The notes below the pieces were generated by a model that was not told the origin of the DNA, did not search any database, and worked only from the letters and a program-made list of their open reading frames with translations. From NCBI RefSeq assembly GCF_900176595.1, contig NZ_LT838813.1:1116001-1180000 (forward strand): 64,000 bases of DNA, written 5' to 3'. The position numbers and the translations under genes were made by a program. The stretch comes from Aquiflexum balticum DSM 16537. GTDB taxonomy: Bacteria > Bacteroidota > Bacteroidia > Cytophagales > Cyclobacteriaceae. Shown piece by piece: positions 15,315 to 23,573 of this stretch; positions within the stretch are counted from its first letter, which is position 1, and each line of letters begins with the position of its first letter.

Positions 15315-15814
15315 GATGAAAATCGGGTATTGGAGCATATTTCTAATACCCGCTTCACACACATCCCCAACTCCCCCTTCACCTCAAAATCCCAAAACCG
15401 CAGCACGGTCCAACCTTTGGATTGGTAGTAGTGGTTGATCTCCCGGTCTCTTTGCATATTCCGCTCGATTTTCGGAATCCAGAAGTCCCGGTTGGATTTG
15501 ATGGTGGATTGGCGGTGGTCCCAATCATGCCCATGCCAGAATGCTCCATCCACAAAAATCACCAATTTGTATTTGATCAGACTGATGTCGGGCTTTCCGG
15601 GGAGTTTTCGCTTGTTACTTTTGTGCCGGATGCCTGCATGCCAAAGGGCTTTTTTGAGCAGTTTTTCCGGTTTGGTGTTTTTGCCCTTTATTTGGGACAT
15701 ATTGAAAGAGCGCTGCGGGCTGGTGTAAAAACCTGCTTCCTCTGAAAATCTGGGCACAGAGATTTTCGGTTCCGGATAGGGTTTGATGATGGCAGGTTTT
15801 GACTTTTTGGGCAT
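15311..15814 (-). CDS. vsr: Very short patch repair endonuclease Vsr
   Basis: 167 residues. Clear Vsr signature: RSFNMSQIKGKNTKPEKLL, LPGKPDISLIKYKLVIFVDG, AFWHGHDWDHR, FWIPKIERNMQRD, GWTVLRFWDFEV. Vsr nicks DNA 5-prime of the T in T:G mismatches that arise when 5-methylcytosine deaminates, so it protects the sites modified by a C5-methyltransferase; this explains its place in an island with one, 2.5 kb away. The first ~35 residues (PAIIKPYPEPKISVPRFSEE) form an extension before the usual start. Its stop is 4 bp inside the small gene at 15171-15314, and its start is 1 bp from the sulfatase stop. Confidence 0.9.
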   Translation of the reverse strand: MPKKSKPAIIKPYPEPKISVPRFSEEAGFYTSPQRSFNMSQIKGKNTKPEKLLKKALWHAGIRHKSNKRKLPGKPDISLIKYKLVIFVDGAFWHGHDWDHRQSTIKSNRDFWIPKIERNMQRDREINHYYQSKGWTVLRFWDFEVKGELGMCVKRVLEICSNTRFSS

Positions 15815-15815
15815 T

Positions 15816-17708
15816 TTAATTTCTTACCTGAATTTCTTCCCCGCAATTGATCCGAGCTTGGTCTAAGGCCATGCCGATAAACATGGGGTAGCTCCAACTT
15901 TTGTACCTGCCCCATACCTCTCCTGCATATTTGGGATAGATTTCATCTTTGACCAAAGGGATCAGCGGCTTGGCTTTTTCTTCCAGTAGTCTTAGGGCAA
16001 TGGCAGCATGGAGGACGGTGGTTTCCGCTTCCGCCTGAAGGTACTTTGCCAATGTTTGATAGGCTTTGGGATCTTCTTTGAGTTGGATCAGCATTTTGGC
16101 ACTCTGAATGGCATTGATTGGAGAAGGGTCATCCAATATGTTTTCCAGTTCCTGAAGTAACAAGCTGGAATTCAGCCCGGCAGCTTCCAAAGCAATCAAG
16201 CCCCAATATCGGACAAGGGGATCCTGATCCTGCATCCGTTTTAGGGTTGATCCCCCATCTATTTGCCCGACCAGGTTCATTGCTTCGAGTGTTTTCTCCG
16301 GATCGAATTGGGTGCTATCCCTTAATATTTCATAGACGGAACTTCCTTGTGCCCGAAGCATGTATTCAGATTCATTGAGCATGCCGGAATCCCGGTGCTT
16401 TACCATCCACTGATCCAGCTCTTTCTGGAATGAACGGACGCGTTCCTGATGCTCAGGCTTCATCGCCAGGTTATTCAATTCATAAGGATCTGCTTCCAGG
16501 TCATATAACTCCATGGTCCATTTGGGATGATAATATTGTTCCATGCTCAAAGGCAAGATCATTTCATTTCTTGCCCGGTAGATTTCCTCCATGGCCTGTT
16601 TGCCTTGGGTGAAGATGATGGCATTTTGAATGTAGGGGAGTTGGGGCAGGTAATGTCTGATATAGAGGTATTGCCCATCAGAAACCGACCGCGACATCTC
16701 ATGGCAATCATCCGCACGGCTTCGAAAACCAAAATTATACTGGTTTTTCAGGGCATTGGGTCCTAGGAAATTATTTCCCTCCATATAGGAAGAAGGGGCT
16801 ATGCCTGCCAAGCCCAGGACAGTAGGTGTAAAATCCACAAAACCCACCAAGTCATCCACCTCTTGGTTTTTCAGATTGGAGACCAAATGTCGGTATTTTT
16901 CCGGAACATGAAGGACAAGGGGGATGTGCAATCCGGAGTTGTTCAGCCAGCGCTTGTGCCGGGGAAGGCCAAAACCATGGTCGGAAAAGACAAAGATGAT
17001 GGTATTGTCATACAGCCCGTCGTCTTTAAGCTGTTGGACAAGATCCCCTACTCCTTGGTCAAAAATGCTGATCAGGTCGTAGGCATGGGCCATAATTTCC
17101 CGCATTTTGGGGGTATCCGGGAAGTAGGGTGGAATAGGGGCTTTTGCAGGGTCATGTCTCAGCTTCAGGTCCTTTTTTACCGATTCGGGGTCGGCATTGT
17201 TGGTGGGGCCTTCGTGGGTGATCATAAAATTGACCACGGAGAAAAAAGGCTGTCCTTCTTTCCTGTTTCGCCAATGGGCCTGATTGCTGCTATCATCCCA
17301 ACGGCCTTCGGCACTGAAGTTATAATCTGTTTTGACATTGTTGGAGGTATAATAACCATGCTCCCGGAGGATTTCGGGCAAAATTTTCAAGTCGTTGGGA
17401 AGGGCCACATCGGAACGGAGATGTTGGGTTCCCAAGGAAGTGGCATACATGCCGGTAATCAGTGTAGACCGGGCCGGGGCGCAGATAGGGGAGTTGGAAC
17501 TTGCTCTTGTATAGATAAAACCATCAGCTGCCAGTTTGTCGATATTTGGTGTGGAGGCGTATTCATCCCCATAGCATCCCCAAGCCGGATCAATGTCCTC
17601 GGTGGAGATCCACAGGATGTTGGGCGGAGCGAGTTCTTTTTGGCTTTCAGAGCCGCAGGAAAAAAAGATCAGTGTAGACAAAAGAAGAATAGGAAGAAAG
17701 ATTTTCAT
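15816..17708 (-). CDS. Sulfatase, lipoprotein, with C-terminal helical repeat
   Basis: 630 residues. Lipobox ends at Cys18 (FFSC), so an outward-facing lipoprotein. Alkaline-phosphatase-type sulfatase domain: N-terminal metal residues in ILWISTEDIDPAWGC, and active-site signature C76-A-P-A-R80, where the Cys is converted to formylglycine in active enzymes. Other landmarks: FVFSDHGFGLPRHKRW and NNLAMKPEHQERV. About residues 490-620 look like short HEAT-type repeats (RYWGLIALEAAGL, NAIQSAKMLIQLKED, VLHAAIALRLL), not part of the core fold. Substrate unknown; acts on sulfated sugars or esters outside the cell. No maturation enzyme gene is adjacent. Confidence 0.85.
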   Translation of the reverse strand: MKIFLPILLLSTLIFFSCGSESQKELAPPNILWISTEDIDPAWGCYGDEYASTPNIDKLAADGFIYTRASSNSPICAPARSTLITGMYATSLGTQHLRSDVALPNDLKILPEILREHGYYTSNNVKTDYNFSAEGRWDDSSNQAHWRNRKEGQPFFSVVNFMITHEGPTNNADPESVKKDLKLRHDPAKAPIPPYFPDTPKMREIMAHAYDLISIFDQGVGDLVQQLKDDGLYDNTIIFVFSDHGFGLPRHKRWLNNSGLHIPLVLHVPEKYRHLVSNLKNQEVDDLVGFVDFTPTVLGLAGIAPSSYMEGNNFLGPNALKNQYNFGFRSRADDCHEMSRSVSDGQYLYIRHYLPQLPYIQNAIIFTQGKQAMEEIYRARNEMILPLSMEQYYHPKWTMELYDLEADPYELNNLAMKPEHQERVRSFQKELDQWMVKHRDSGMLNESEYMLRAQGSSVYEILRDSTQFDPEKTLEAMNLVGQIDGGSTLKRMQDQDPLVRYWGLIALEAAGLNSSLLLQELENILDDPSPINAIQSAKMLIQLKEDPKAYQTLAKYLQAEAETTVLHAAIALRLLEEKAKPLIPLVKDEIYPKYAGEVWGRYKSWSYPMFIGMALDQARINCGEEIQVRN

Positions 17709-17908
17709 GTTGCCTTATTGTTAAAGTCGAGGATCTATTTGCAAAAATTATCCTTAATGCGCGGATCCTTATTTTGTTGACCGCTTGCAATGAATGAATA
17801 TGCAAATTTTTCCCTTGACCCTCAAATGATGGCATAAAAAATATTCCTTAGTTCCTCAAATCTGGAATTTGAAAGACGATTTATGATACAGCCTCTTTAA
17901 TTTATGGC

Positions 17909-18232
17909 TTAATTGTTCAAATAGGCATGACAGGCTTCTTTGCAGCTTTGACATGATTTGGCACATGCCTGACAATGGTCATGCGCATGTTTGCCACATT
18001 CTTCGGCACATATTCCACAGATTTTTGCGCAATATTTTATGAGGTCATCTACTTCTTTGAAAGTACCGGAAAGCACCTTACTGGTAGTCAGGCATACCGA
18101 ACCGCAGACCTGATCTGTTTGGATGCAGGTTGCCATATGGCTGACATCCTTTTCATGCAGGCATGCATCTGCACAATGAAAACAAGCATTGGCGCATTCC
18201 TGAAGTTTGATTATCAATTCGTTACGTTTCAT
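17909..18232 (-). CDS. Csp-like four-helix-bundle copper storage protein
   Basis: 107 residues from the ATG at 18232; the frame runs further to 18322 but the longer start looks spurious. Sixteen Cys residues spaced every three or four positions in helices (ECANACFHCADAC, TDQVCGSVC, YCAKICGICAEEC, CQACAKSCQSC), the pattern of Csp/DUF326 four-helix bundles that bind many Cu(I) ions inside the core. No signal peptide, so a cytosolic Csp3-like protein. It would buffer copper; the sequence does not show the metal. No copper regulator is adjacent. Confidence 0.85.
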   Translation of the reverse strand: MKRNELIIKLQECANACFHCADACLHEKDVSHMATCIQTDQVCGSVCLTTSKVLSGTFKEVDDLIKYCAKICGICAEECGKHAHDHCQACAKSCQSCKEACHAYLNN

Positions 18233-18370
18233 GGTATTTACTGTTTTAAAGTTAAAAATCAATTTAATTGTATCTATTAAAGTGCAAATACCATTCCATA
18301 GACAGGATAGGTGTTTATTCAATGAATTTTTATACTTTTAAAAAGTAAAATCCACAAAACCACATCTCCT

Positions 18371-19075
18371 ATGAAAATCAAATCCATTTTATCGCTATTG
18401 CTCCTGATGGGAATTATTGCTTCCTGTAATGTCGGCATCAACAATTATACTGAAACCGTAGAAATTGAGGGCGTCAAAAGGCTAAAGCTCAGTGGGGTGT
18501 TCAATGTCACTATTTCCCAATATGACCAAGAGTCTTTGGAAATATCCGGCAGTGAAGACCTGGTCAAAAAACTTATAGTCAAGCAGACCGGAGATTTGTT
18601 GGAATTGACTTTGCGGGAAAAAGATCAGGGCGGTTTTTTAAAGAATAACAGCGTTCAGGTGAATCTTGTTATTGCTGATCTTACAGAGCTTAAATTTGAA
18701 GGGGCAGGAAATATTAGAACTTCTGAGATCCTGACCTTGGAAAATCTTCGCATTTCGGGAAATGGGGTAGGAAATATTCAATTGGAAATAGCAGCTGAAT
18801 CTGTTGATTCCAGATTGAATTTTGTAGGAAATATGGAATTGAAAGGAGAGACCGATGAATTCAAATTGGTCAATGAAGGCATAGGCAATATTGATGCTTC
18901 CCAATTCACCGCCCAAAGGGTGGATTTGGTAAGTTCGGGCATTGGGGCTGTTTCCGTTCACTGTGAAGATGAACTGAGTATCCGGGTCGATGGCATTGGA
19001 TCTGTGAGTTACACCGGAAATCCCACTGTCATCAGTGAAAAAATCTCAGGCCTTGGAAAGATAAACCGGAATTGA
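18371..19075 (+). CDS. DUF2807 lipoprotein (putative adhesin-head GIN domain)
   Basis: 234 residues. Signal peptide with lipobox Cys19 (IIASC), then DUF2807, a right-handed beta-helix-like fold: VKRLKLSGVFNVTISQ, repeated G-N-I/L-x-x-S strands (LTELKFEGAGNIRTS, LRISGNGVGNIQLE, NEGIGNIDASQF, SSGIGAVSVHCED). The repeated GxGNI turns are the usual signature. Abundant in Bacteroidetes; anchored at the membrane, role unclear. Divergent from the copper protein gene. Confidence 0.8.
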   Translation: MKIKSILSLLLLMGIIASCNVGINNYTETVEIEGVKRLKLSGVFNVTISQYDQESLEISGSEDLVKKLIVKQTGDLLELTLREKDQGGFLKNNSVQVNLVIADLTELKFEGAGNIRTSEILTLENLRISGNGVGNIQLEIAAESVDSRLNFVGNMELKGETDEFKLVNEGIGNIDASQFTAQRVDLVSSGIGAVSVHCEDELSIRVDGIGSVSYTGNPTVISEKISGLGKINRN

Positions 19076-19140
19076 GTGGGCCGAATACTGTTTTTAATCA
19101 AATAAGGTTTCTGATTCCAGAGGTTGGGTTTTGAACTCCA

Positions 19141-20208
19141 TCAATCTGCCAAGGGTCTTACTTTATTTACAAGTTCCACCAAAAACTTGCCTGGTTCTTC
19201 CAAAAATGGCATATGACCACTATAATCGAAGGTGATCAACTGCTTGTTTGGCGCGGAAAGCTGTTCCCAATAATTAACCACAGATTCGTAAGGCGTATGT
19301 AAGTCATGCATGCCCATCATCATGACCACCGGGATCCGAAAATCCATTGGAAAATCGCCTGCGCCGCCTTGAGCGAGAATTTTGCGGGTAATCCAGGCGG
19401 TGCTGACATCCAAGCTTTGGATTTCTTCGGGACTGTAATCCGGAGACAATTCGGGAAGGGAAAAGAAAAGTTTAAAATCCTGCTTACCGTACCAACCTCC
19501 ATTGAAGTATCTGGCCCATTTGCGAACAGTAATTATTTTCTTCATCGGAGTGGCACCATCAGCTGCAGGATAAGGTGCCAAGGCTTCCAATTCCCGAAGG
19601 GCTTCAACATGTTGAGCCTCTTTAGCCAAATCAAGCAACCGGTTGTAGATTACCTGTTCAGGTTTGCCGGGAGCCATTTGGCCCATGCCAATATAAGCAT
19701 GAAGTTTGTCAGGAATGCGGGCAGCCATACGGATGCCTATTCCTGAGCCATAGGAATATCCCATGAGGAAGATTTTCTCCTGCTGAAGACGTTCCCTTAA
19801 GTGATCCACAAGATAGTAAGCATCCCGAATCAGTGTCCGGAATTCAAGTTGCTCAGCCACAAGAGTAGTATCGGTATTCATCCAATTTTTCCCGGCAGCG
19901 CGCTGATCCCAATTTACCACGGTAAAATAATCTTCCCAAGGACTCTGATAAGCCCAACTTACCGGCATCAATGGACTTGCCGGTCCCCCATGCAATACCA
20001 ATAAAACCGGATTTGACTTGTCTTTACCTCGGATACTTATCCATTGCTTGGAGCCATTGAGTTCGACCTGTTCCAGAACTTCAATGCCATTTGGCGTGTG
20101 TATCTTGCGGAGATCCCGGATCAAATCCACAGGTTCCTGACCTGATACGGGTAAAATCAGTGCAAAAACCAAACAAGAGAAAAGCAATAAGGAAAAGAGA
20201 ATCTTCAT
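19141..20208 (-). CDS. Secreted alpha/beta hydrolase (proline iminopeptidase-like)
   Basis: 355 residues with a cleavable signal peptide ending near residue 23 (PVSGQ). Oxyanion motif HGGP at 73-76, nucleophile elbow GYSYGSG with Ser152, and the late catalytic His in GHMPFLEEPGKF near residue 335; the acid is probably the Asp of MMGMHDLHTPYE. The HGGPG-type motif with WDQRAAG is typical of proline iminopeptidase-type S33 enzymes. Acts in the periplasm or outside; substrate unknown. No partner gene is evident. Confidence 0.78.
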   Translation of the reverse strand: MKILFSLLLFSCLVFALILPVSGQEPVDLIRDLRKIHTPNGIEVLEQVELNGSKQWISIRGKDKSNPVLLVLHGGPASPLMPVSWAYQSPWEDYFTVVNWDQRAAGKNWMNTDTTLVAEQLEFRTLIRDAYYLVDHLRERLQQEKIFLMGYSYGSGIGIRMAARIPDKLHAYIGMGQMAPGKPEQVIYNRLLDLAKEAQHVEALRELEALAPYPAADGATPMKKIITVRKWARYFNGGWYGKQDFKLFFSLPELSPDYSPEEIQSLDVSTAWITRKILAQGGAGDFPMDFRIPVVMMMGMHDLHTPYESVVNYWEQLSAPNKQLITFDYSGHMPFLEEPGKFLVELVNKVRPLAD

Positions 20209-20387
20209 GGGAAAGGAAATTTGGATGCTATAATTTTACAAAAACTGTTGAATTAATCAAGATGCATCAGTGCATATAATCCGATAAATCTATTTATGGA
20301 CAGAAAAAAAGCTGCCCCTGATTTTATTTTGGTAAATTCGGATATTCAGAAAAAAGAAAGGAATTATTCCCATTTGTTATTTTCAGG

Positions 20388-20969
20388 ATGAATCAGAACA
20401 ATAAATTTTCTTCACTCTTCAACTATTTCGACCAGTTTCAGAAATTAAACCCAAAGGCCGAAGAGGCCCTTGGGAATATCTGCCGCGAAGTCCATATTCT
20501 CAAAAACAAAGATCTTCAATCTATTGGCCATACCTGTAGGACGATTTATTTTGTCAAAAAAGGCATGGCCAGGATCTACTACTATAAAGATGGGACTGAA
20601 ATCACAGAATCCTTTGCTTTTGAAAATTCACTGATCGCCAGAGTGGAAAGCCTTTTTACCGGTAAGCCAAGCAAAAAAGGTATTCAGGTTTTGGAAGACT
20701 CCGATTTTATCGGGATCAGTTCGCCTTCACTTTTTGAATTGTATGACAGTTACCCGGAAATTGAAAGATTGTTCAGGAAGATTTTTGAAGCTGCTTATGT
20801 GGAAACGGTAAACAGATTGGAAAGCATCCAATTCCACTCTGCCGAAGAGCGCTATCGGGATCTTTTGAAAACTTCCCCTGATATTCTGCAGCGCGTTCCG
20901 CTCAAACATATTGCCTCCTATTTGGGAATCACCCAAGTCAGCCTGAGTAGAATCAGAGCCAAATATTGA
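20388..20969 (+). CDS. Crp/Fnr-family transcription regulator
   Basis: 193 residues. An N-terminal cyclic-nucleotide-binding-type barrel (about 15-130; FVKKGMARIYYYKDGTEITE) and a C-terminal winged helix with recognition part HIASYLGITQVSLSRIRAKY ending the protein. The effector-binding signature of true CRP (RxSxxxE-type) is not visible, so the ligand may differ or be absent; this subfamily is common in Bacteroidetes and often controls nearby genes, here possibly the divergent hydrolase. Ends directly before the repeat cluster. Confidence 0.75.
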   Translation: MNQNNKFSSLFNYFDQFQKLNPKAEEALGNICREVHILKNKDLQSIGHTCRTIYFVKKGMARIYYYKDGTEITESFAFENSLIARVESLFTGKPSKKGIQVLEDSDFIGISSPSLFELYDSYPEIERLFRKIFEAAYVETVNRLESIQFHSAEERYRDLLKTSPDILQRVPLKHIASYLGITQVSLSRIRAKY

Positions 20970-21335
20970 ACCCCGACCTTTGGGTTCCGATAGCTATAGG
21001 AACAAAAACCCGAAGGTTGCACTTCCCTGACCTTTGGGGTTTCCAAAAACCCCGAAGGTCTTTTTCCCGGCAAGCGGTTAAATTCTCAACGGATATCTAG
21101 CTTCAAAACCTTCGAGGTCTGAAAAAAGACCTCAAAGGTTGCACTTCCCTGACCTTTGGGTTCCGATAGCCATCGGAACAAAAACCCGAAGGTCTTTTTC
21201 CCGGCAAGCGGTTAAATTCTCAACGGATATCCAGCCTCAAAACCTTCGAGGTCCGGAAAAAGACCTCAAAGGTTGCACTTCCCTGACCTTTGGGTTCCGA
21301 TAGCTCCTAAAATCCGCATACAGATGTTTAAAAAT

Positions 21336-21368
21336 ACCGCAAAACCTTAATTGCTAAGGCTTTGCGGT
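21336..21368. terminator. Hairpin inside IS left end, before the transposase
   Basis: Inverted repeat ACCGCAAAACCTTA (21336-21349) with TAAGG-C-TTTGCGGT (21355-21368), nearly perfect 13-14 bp stem with loop ATTGC. It lies between the left terminal repeat and the transposase ATG and could stop transcription entering from outside, a common way IS elements limit activity. Confidence 0.55.
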
Positions 21369-21412
21369 TTCGATTATTTCACCTAATTTGGTGTTGCACA
21401 AACAATCGATGA

Positions 21413-22705
21413 ATGAAAGTAGTAAAATCAAATTCAATATCAGCATTTGGAGGGATGAATTTCGTTTTTGAACACCTTAACAAGCTGAATATTAGTGATA
21501 TCCTATCTGATTCTTTACCTAAATTAAACCCCAATTCTCGTTATTCATGGAAAGATTTATTTTATTCTTTCCTGTCAATTTATTATTGTGGTGGGGACTG
21601 CATTGAAGATATACACACCAATTTAAGGCCGCATTTTGAAAACAATCCTTATATAAAATTACCTAGTCCTGATACTTTACTGAAGCGCCTGTCTGAGTTA
21701 GCCACTGAAAATCAGATTTGTAAAACTAAGAGAGGTTCAGTTGAGCATGAATTTAATAGTAATGAAGAATTATGTAAACTAAACATGGCAATACTGTCAA
21801 AACTTGGGGTATTAAATTCTCAGGAATTGACGCTTGACTACGATAATACTATCATTTTTAATGAAAAAAGCGATAGTAAAATGACTTATAAAAGGGATTA
21901 TGGTTATCAACCCGGTGTGTGTACAATAAACGAAGAACATATCTTTTACATCGAGAATAGAAATGGTAATTCCGATGCTAAGTCATTCCAAATTGATACT
22001 TTACAACGCATGTTTGGAGCTTTGGAAAAAGTTAAAACTCCAAAAGTTTCACATTTCAGAGCAGATGCAGCATCTTATCAATATGAAGTCATTGAGTTGT
22101 TGAATGAAAAATCTGAGTTTTTCTATGTAGGTTGTAGAAACAGTTACGTGGAAAAACATTTTACACAGGTTCAGGATTGGACAACAGCCAAAGATGAATT
22201 TGGGGAATTACAAGTAGGTTCAATCTTGATCACTCCTTTTTCACAACAAGCCAGAGAATATAAAGCTACTCCCAAGCCGTATCGCCTTTTGGTAAAACGC
22301 AGGTTAAGAAATGATGGCCAAATGAACATAATCACACAGGATGCCTATGATTACCGTGCAATATTGACCAATAATTTTGATATGACTGATTTGGAAGTCG
22401 CTAATTTTTACGCCAAGCGGGGCAACATGGAAAGACAGTTTGACATCTTAAAAAATGATTTTGGTTGGCAATGCCTCCCTTTTTCTTCGTTAAACAAAAA
22501 CTCAGTATTCCTCTATTTTTCAGCAATTTGCAGAAACCTATACAATAATGTGATTAACTATTTTTCAACTAAATGCAAAAGTATAAAACCCACCGACCGA
22601 ATTAAAAAATTTATTTTTCGATTTATAATTCTTCCTGCAAAATGGATAAAACAAAGCAGACAAATGAAGCTAAAAGTATATAATCCAGCTTTTGTATATA
22701 CCTGA
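21413..22705 (+). CDS. IS1380-family transposase
   Basis: 430 residues. DDE-type transposase with family landmarks: LTLDYDNTI (first catalytic Asp, about 144-146), SHFRADAAS (second Asp, about 217), and YAKRGNMERQFDILKNDFGW (Glu about 343). The C-terminus NPAFVYT follows a basic stretch. Length fits IS1380 proteins (about 420-450). No frameshift or stop seen. Start ATG at 21413 begins MKVVKSNSISAFGG; an ATG four bases earlier is in another frame. Confidence 0.9.
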   Translation: MKVVKSNSISAFGGMNFVFEHLNKLNISDILSDSLPKLNPNSRYSWKDLFYSFLSIYYCGGDCIEDIHTNLRPHFENNPYIKLPSPDTLLKRLSELATENQICKTKRGSVEHEFNSNEELCKLNMAILSKLGVLNSQELTLDYDNTIIFNEKSDSKMTYKRDYGYQPGVCTINEEHIFYIENRNGNSDAKSFQIDTLQRMFGALEKVKTPKVSHFRADAASYQYEVIELLNEKSEFFYVGCRNSYVEKHFTQVQDWTTAKDEFGELQVGSILITPFSQQAREYKATPKPYRLLVKRRLRNDGQMNIITQDAYDYRAILTNNFDMTDLEVANFYAKRGNMERQFDILKNDFGWQCLPFSSLNKNSVFLYFSAICRNLYNNVINYFSTKCKSIKPTDRIKKFIFRFIILPAKWIKQSRQMKLKVYNPAFVYT

Positions 22706-23220
22706 TAAAAAAAACATTTGCGAAAAAAAATGGCTCATTCCTCTAAAATAAGTATTGGATAAAACTGTCTTTACTTTTCAAAATTTCAATAATTCTGTAA
22801 ATCAAGTCAGCAAAAACAAACAAACTTCGGAAACAAGAGAAAACAAAAGCCTTGATTTTACTCAATTTTTCAAAACAACACGGTTTGGTTTACAGAATTG
22901 AATGTCATTAGGTCACTTACGGATTTTAGGAGCTATCGGAACAAAAACCCCGAAGGTCTTTTTCCCGGCAATTGGTAAAATTCTCAACGGATATCCAGCT
23001 TCAAAACCTTCGAGGTCTGGAAAAAGACCTCAAAGGTTGCACTTCCCTGACCTTTGGGTTCCGATAGCTATCGGAACAAAACCCCAAAGGTCTTTTTCCT
23101 GGCAAACGGTATAAATTCCCAATGCATCCCCAGCTTCAAAACCTTCGAGGTCTGAAAAAAGACCTCAAAGGTTGCACTTCCCTGACCTTTGGGTTCCGAT
23201 AGCTATCGGAACAAAACCCT

Positions 23221-23573
23221 GTATTCTTATAAATCTTGCCAAAGGCAAGACTTGTAATAACCCGGCATGATATGCTGGGGAATATCCGATATACCCGGAA
23301 ACCAGAGTGCCAAAGGCACGATCTGTAAAGCCAAAACACAAAAATTTTTAGAATTGGTGTTTGGGTATGTTTAGTTGGTTGGGATCTGATGTATAAAGGA
23401 AGATATTTTCCCAGGAATCAGCCAAAAACTGCTCATATCCTTTCAACAAAAACCTTCGAGTCCGCCGCGGTGGACTCGAAGGTTAGCAGCACTTGACCTT
23501 TGAGGTCTTTTTTAACAAATGTAAAAGGATTCCTTTTGCCCAATGTTGAATTTTGTTGGCAGATACATTTTTG
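23221..23573. other. Intergenic DNA with a series of small hairpins
   Basis: No gene. Short stem-loops follow one another: TCTTGCC-AAA-GGCAAGA (23234-23250), CCCGGCAT-x-ATATGCTGGGG (about 23261-23280), GTGCC-AAA-GGCAC (23307-23319), and a perfect 13-bp stem AACCTTCGAGTCC / GGACTCGAAGGTT (23451-23463, 23472-23484) that is a variant of the hairpin in the 134-bp repeats. They continue the repeat cluster and probably end transcription from the left. Confidence 0.6.

Larger units (their letters stand above)
21306..22930 (+). mobile_element. Complete IS1380-family insertion sequence
   Basis: 1625 bp. Terminal inverted repeats: left end CCTAAAATCCGCATA at 21306, right end reading CGGATTTTAGG at 22920-22930; 11 bp are perfectly matched. 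A 4-bp target duplication AGCT flanks it at 21302-21305 and 22931-22934. One transposase gene (21413-22705), then about 225 bp of noncoding DNA. The insertion lies exactly at the centre of the palindrome GTTCCGATAG-CTATCGGAAC of one repeat unit. Both ends and the reading frame are intact, so it may still be active. Confidence 0.9.
20970..23220. repeat. Cluster of about five tandem 134-bp repeats, interrupted by an IS
   Basis: Units start near 20970 (diverged), 21103, 21237, 23001 and 23136 (partial); complete ones are 134-135 bp once the IS is removed. Each unit has a hairpin with arms AACCTTCGAGGTC and GACCTCAAAGGTT, the phrase GCACTTCCCTGACCTTTGGG, the palindrome GTTCCGATAGCTATCGGAAC (23058-23077, 23193-23212; altered in the first two units), then CCGAAGGTCTTTTTCCCGGC and CTCAACGGATATCCAGC. 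No gene is encoded. Related hairpins occur at 23451-23484, 39971-40003 and 40180-40212, and the palindrome core recurs beside the tRNA-Val genes. Confidence 0.85.

Noticed and set aside
16863-17780. Plus-strand 305-codon frame opposite the sulfatase
   Set aside because: Shadow of the sulfatase gene in the opposite strand; no domain or start context.
20970-23220. CRISPR or VNTR coding repeat
   Set aside because: Units of 134 bp are contiguous with no unique spacers, and no frame is conserved through them; they are hairpin-type intergenic repeats.
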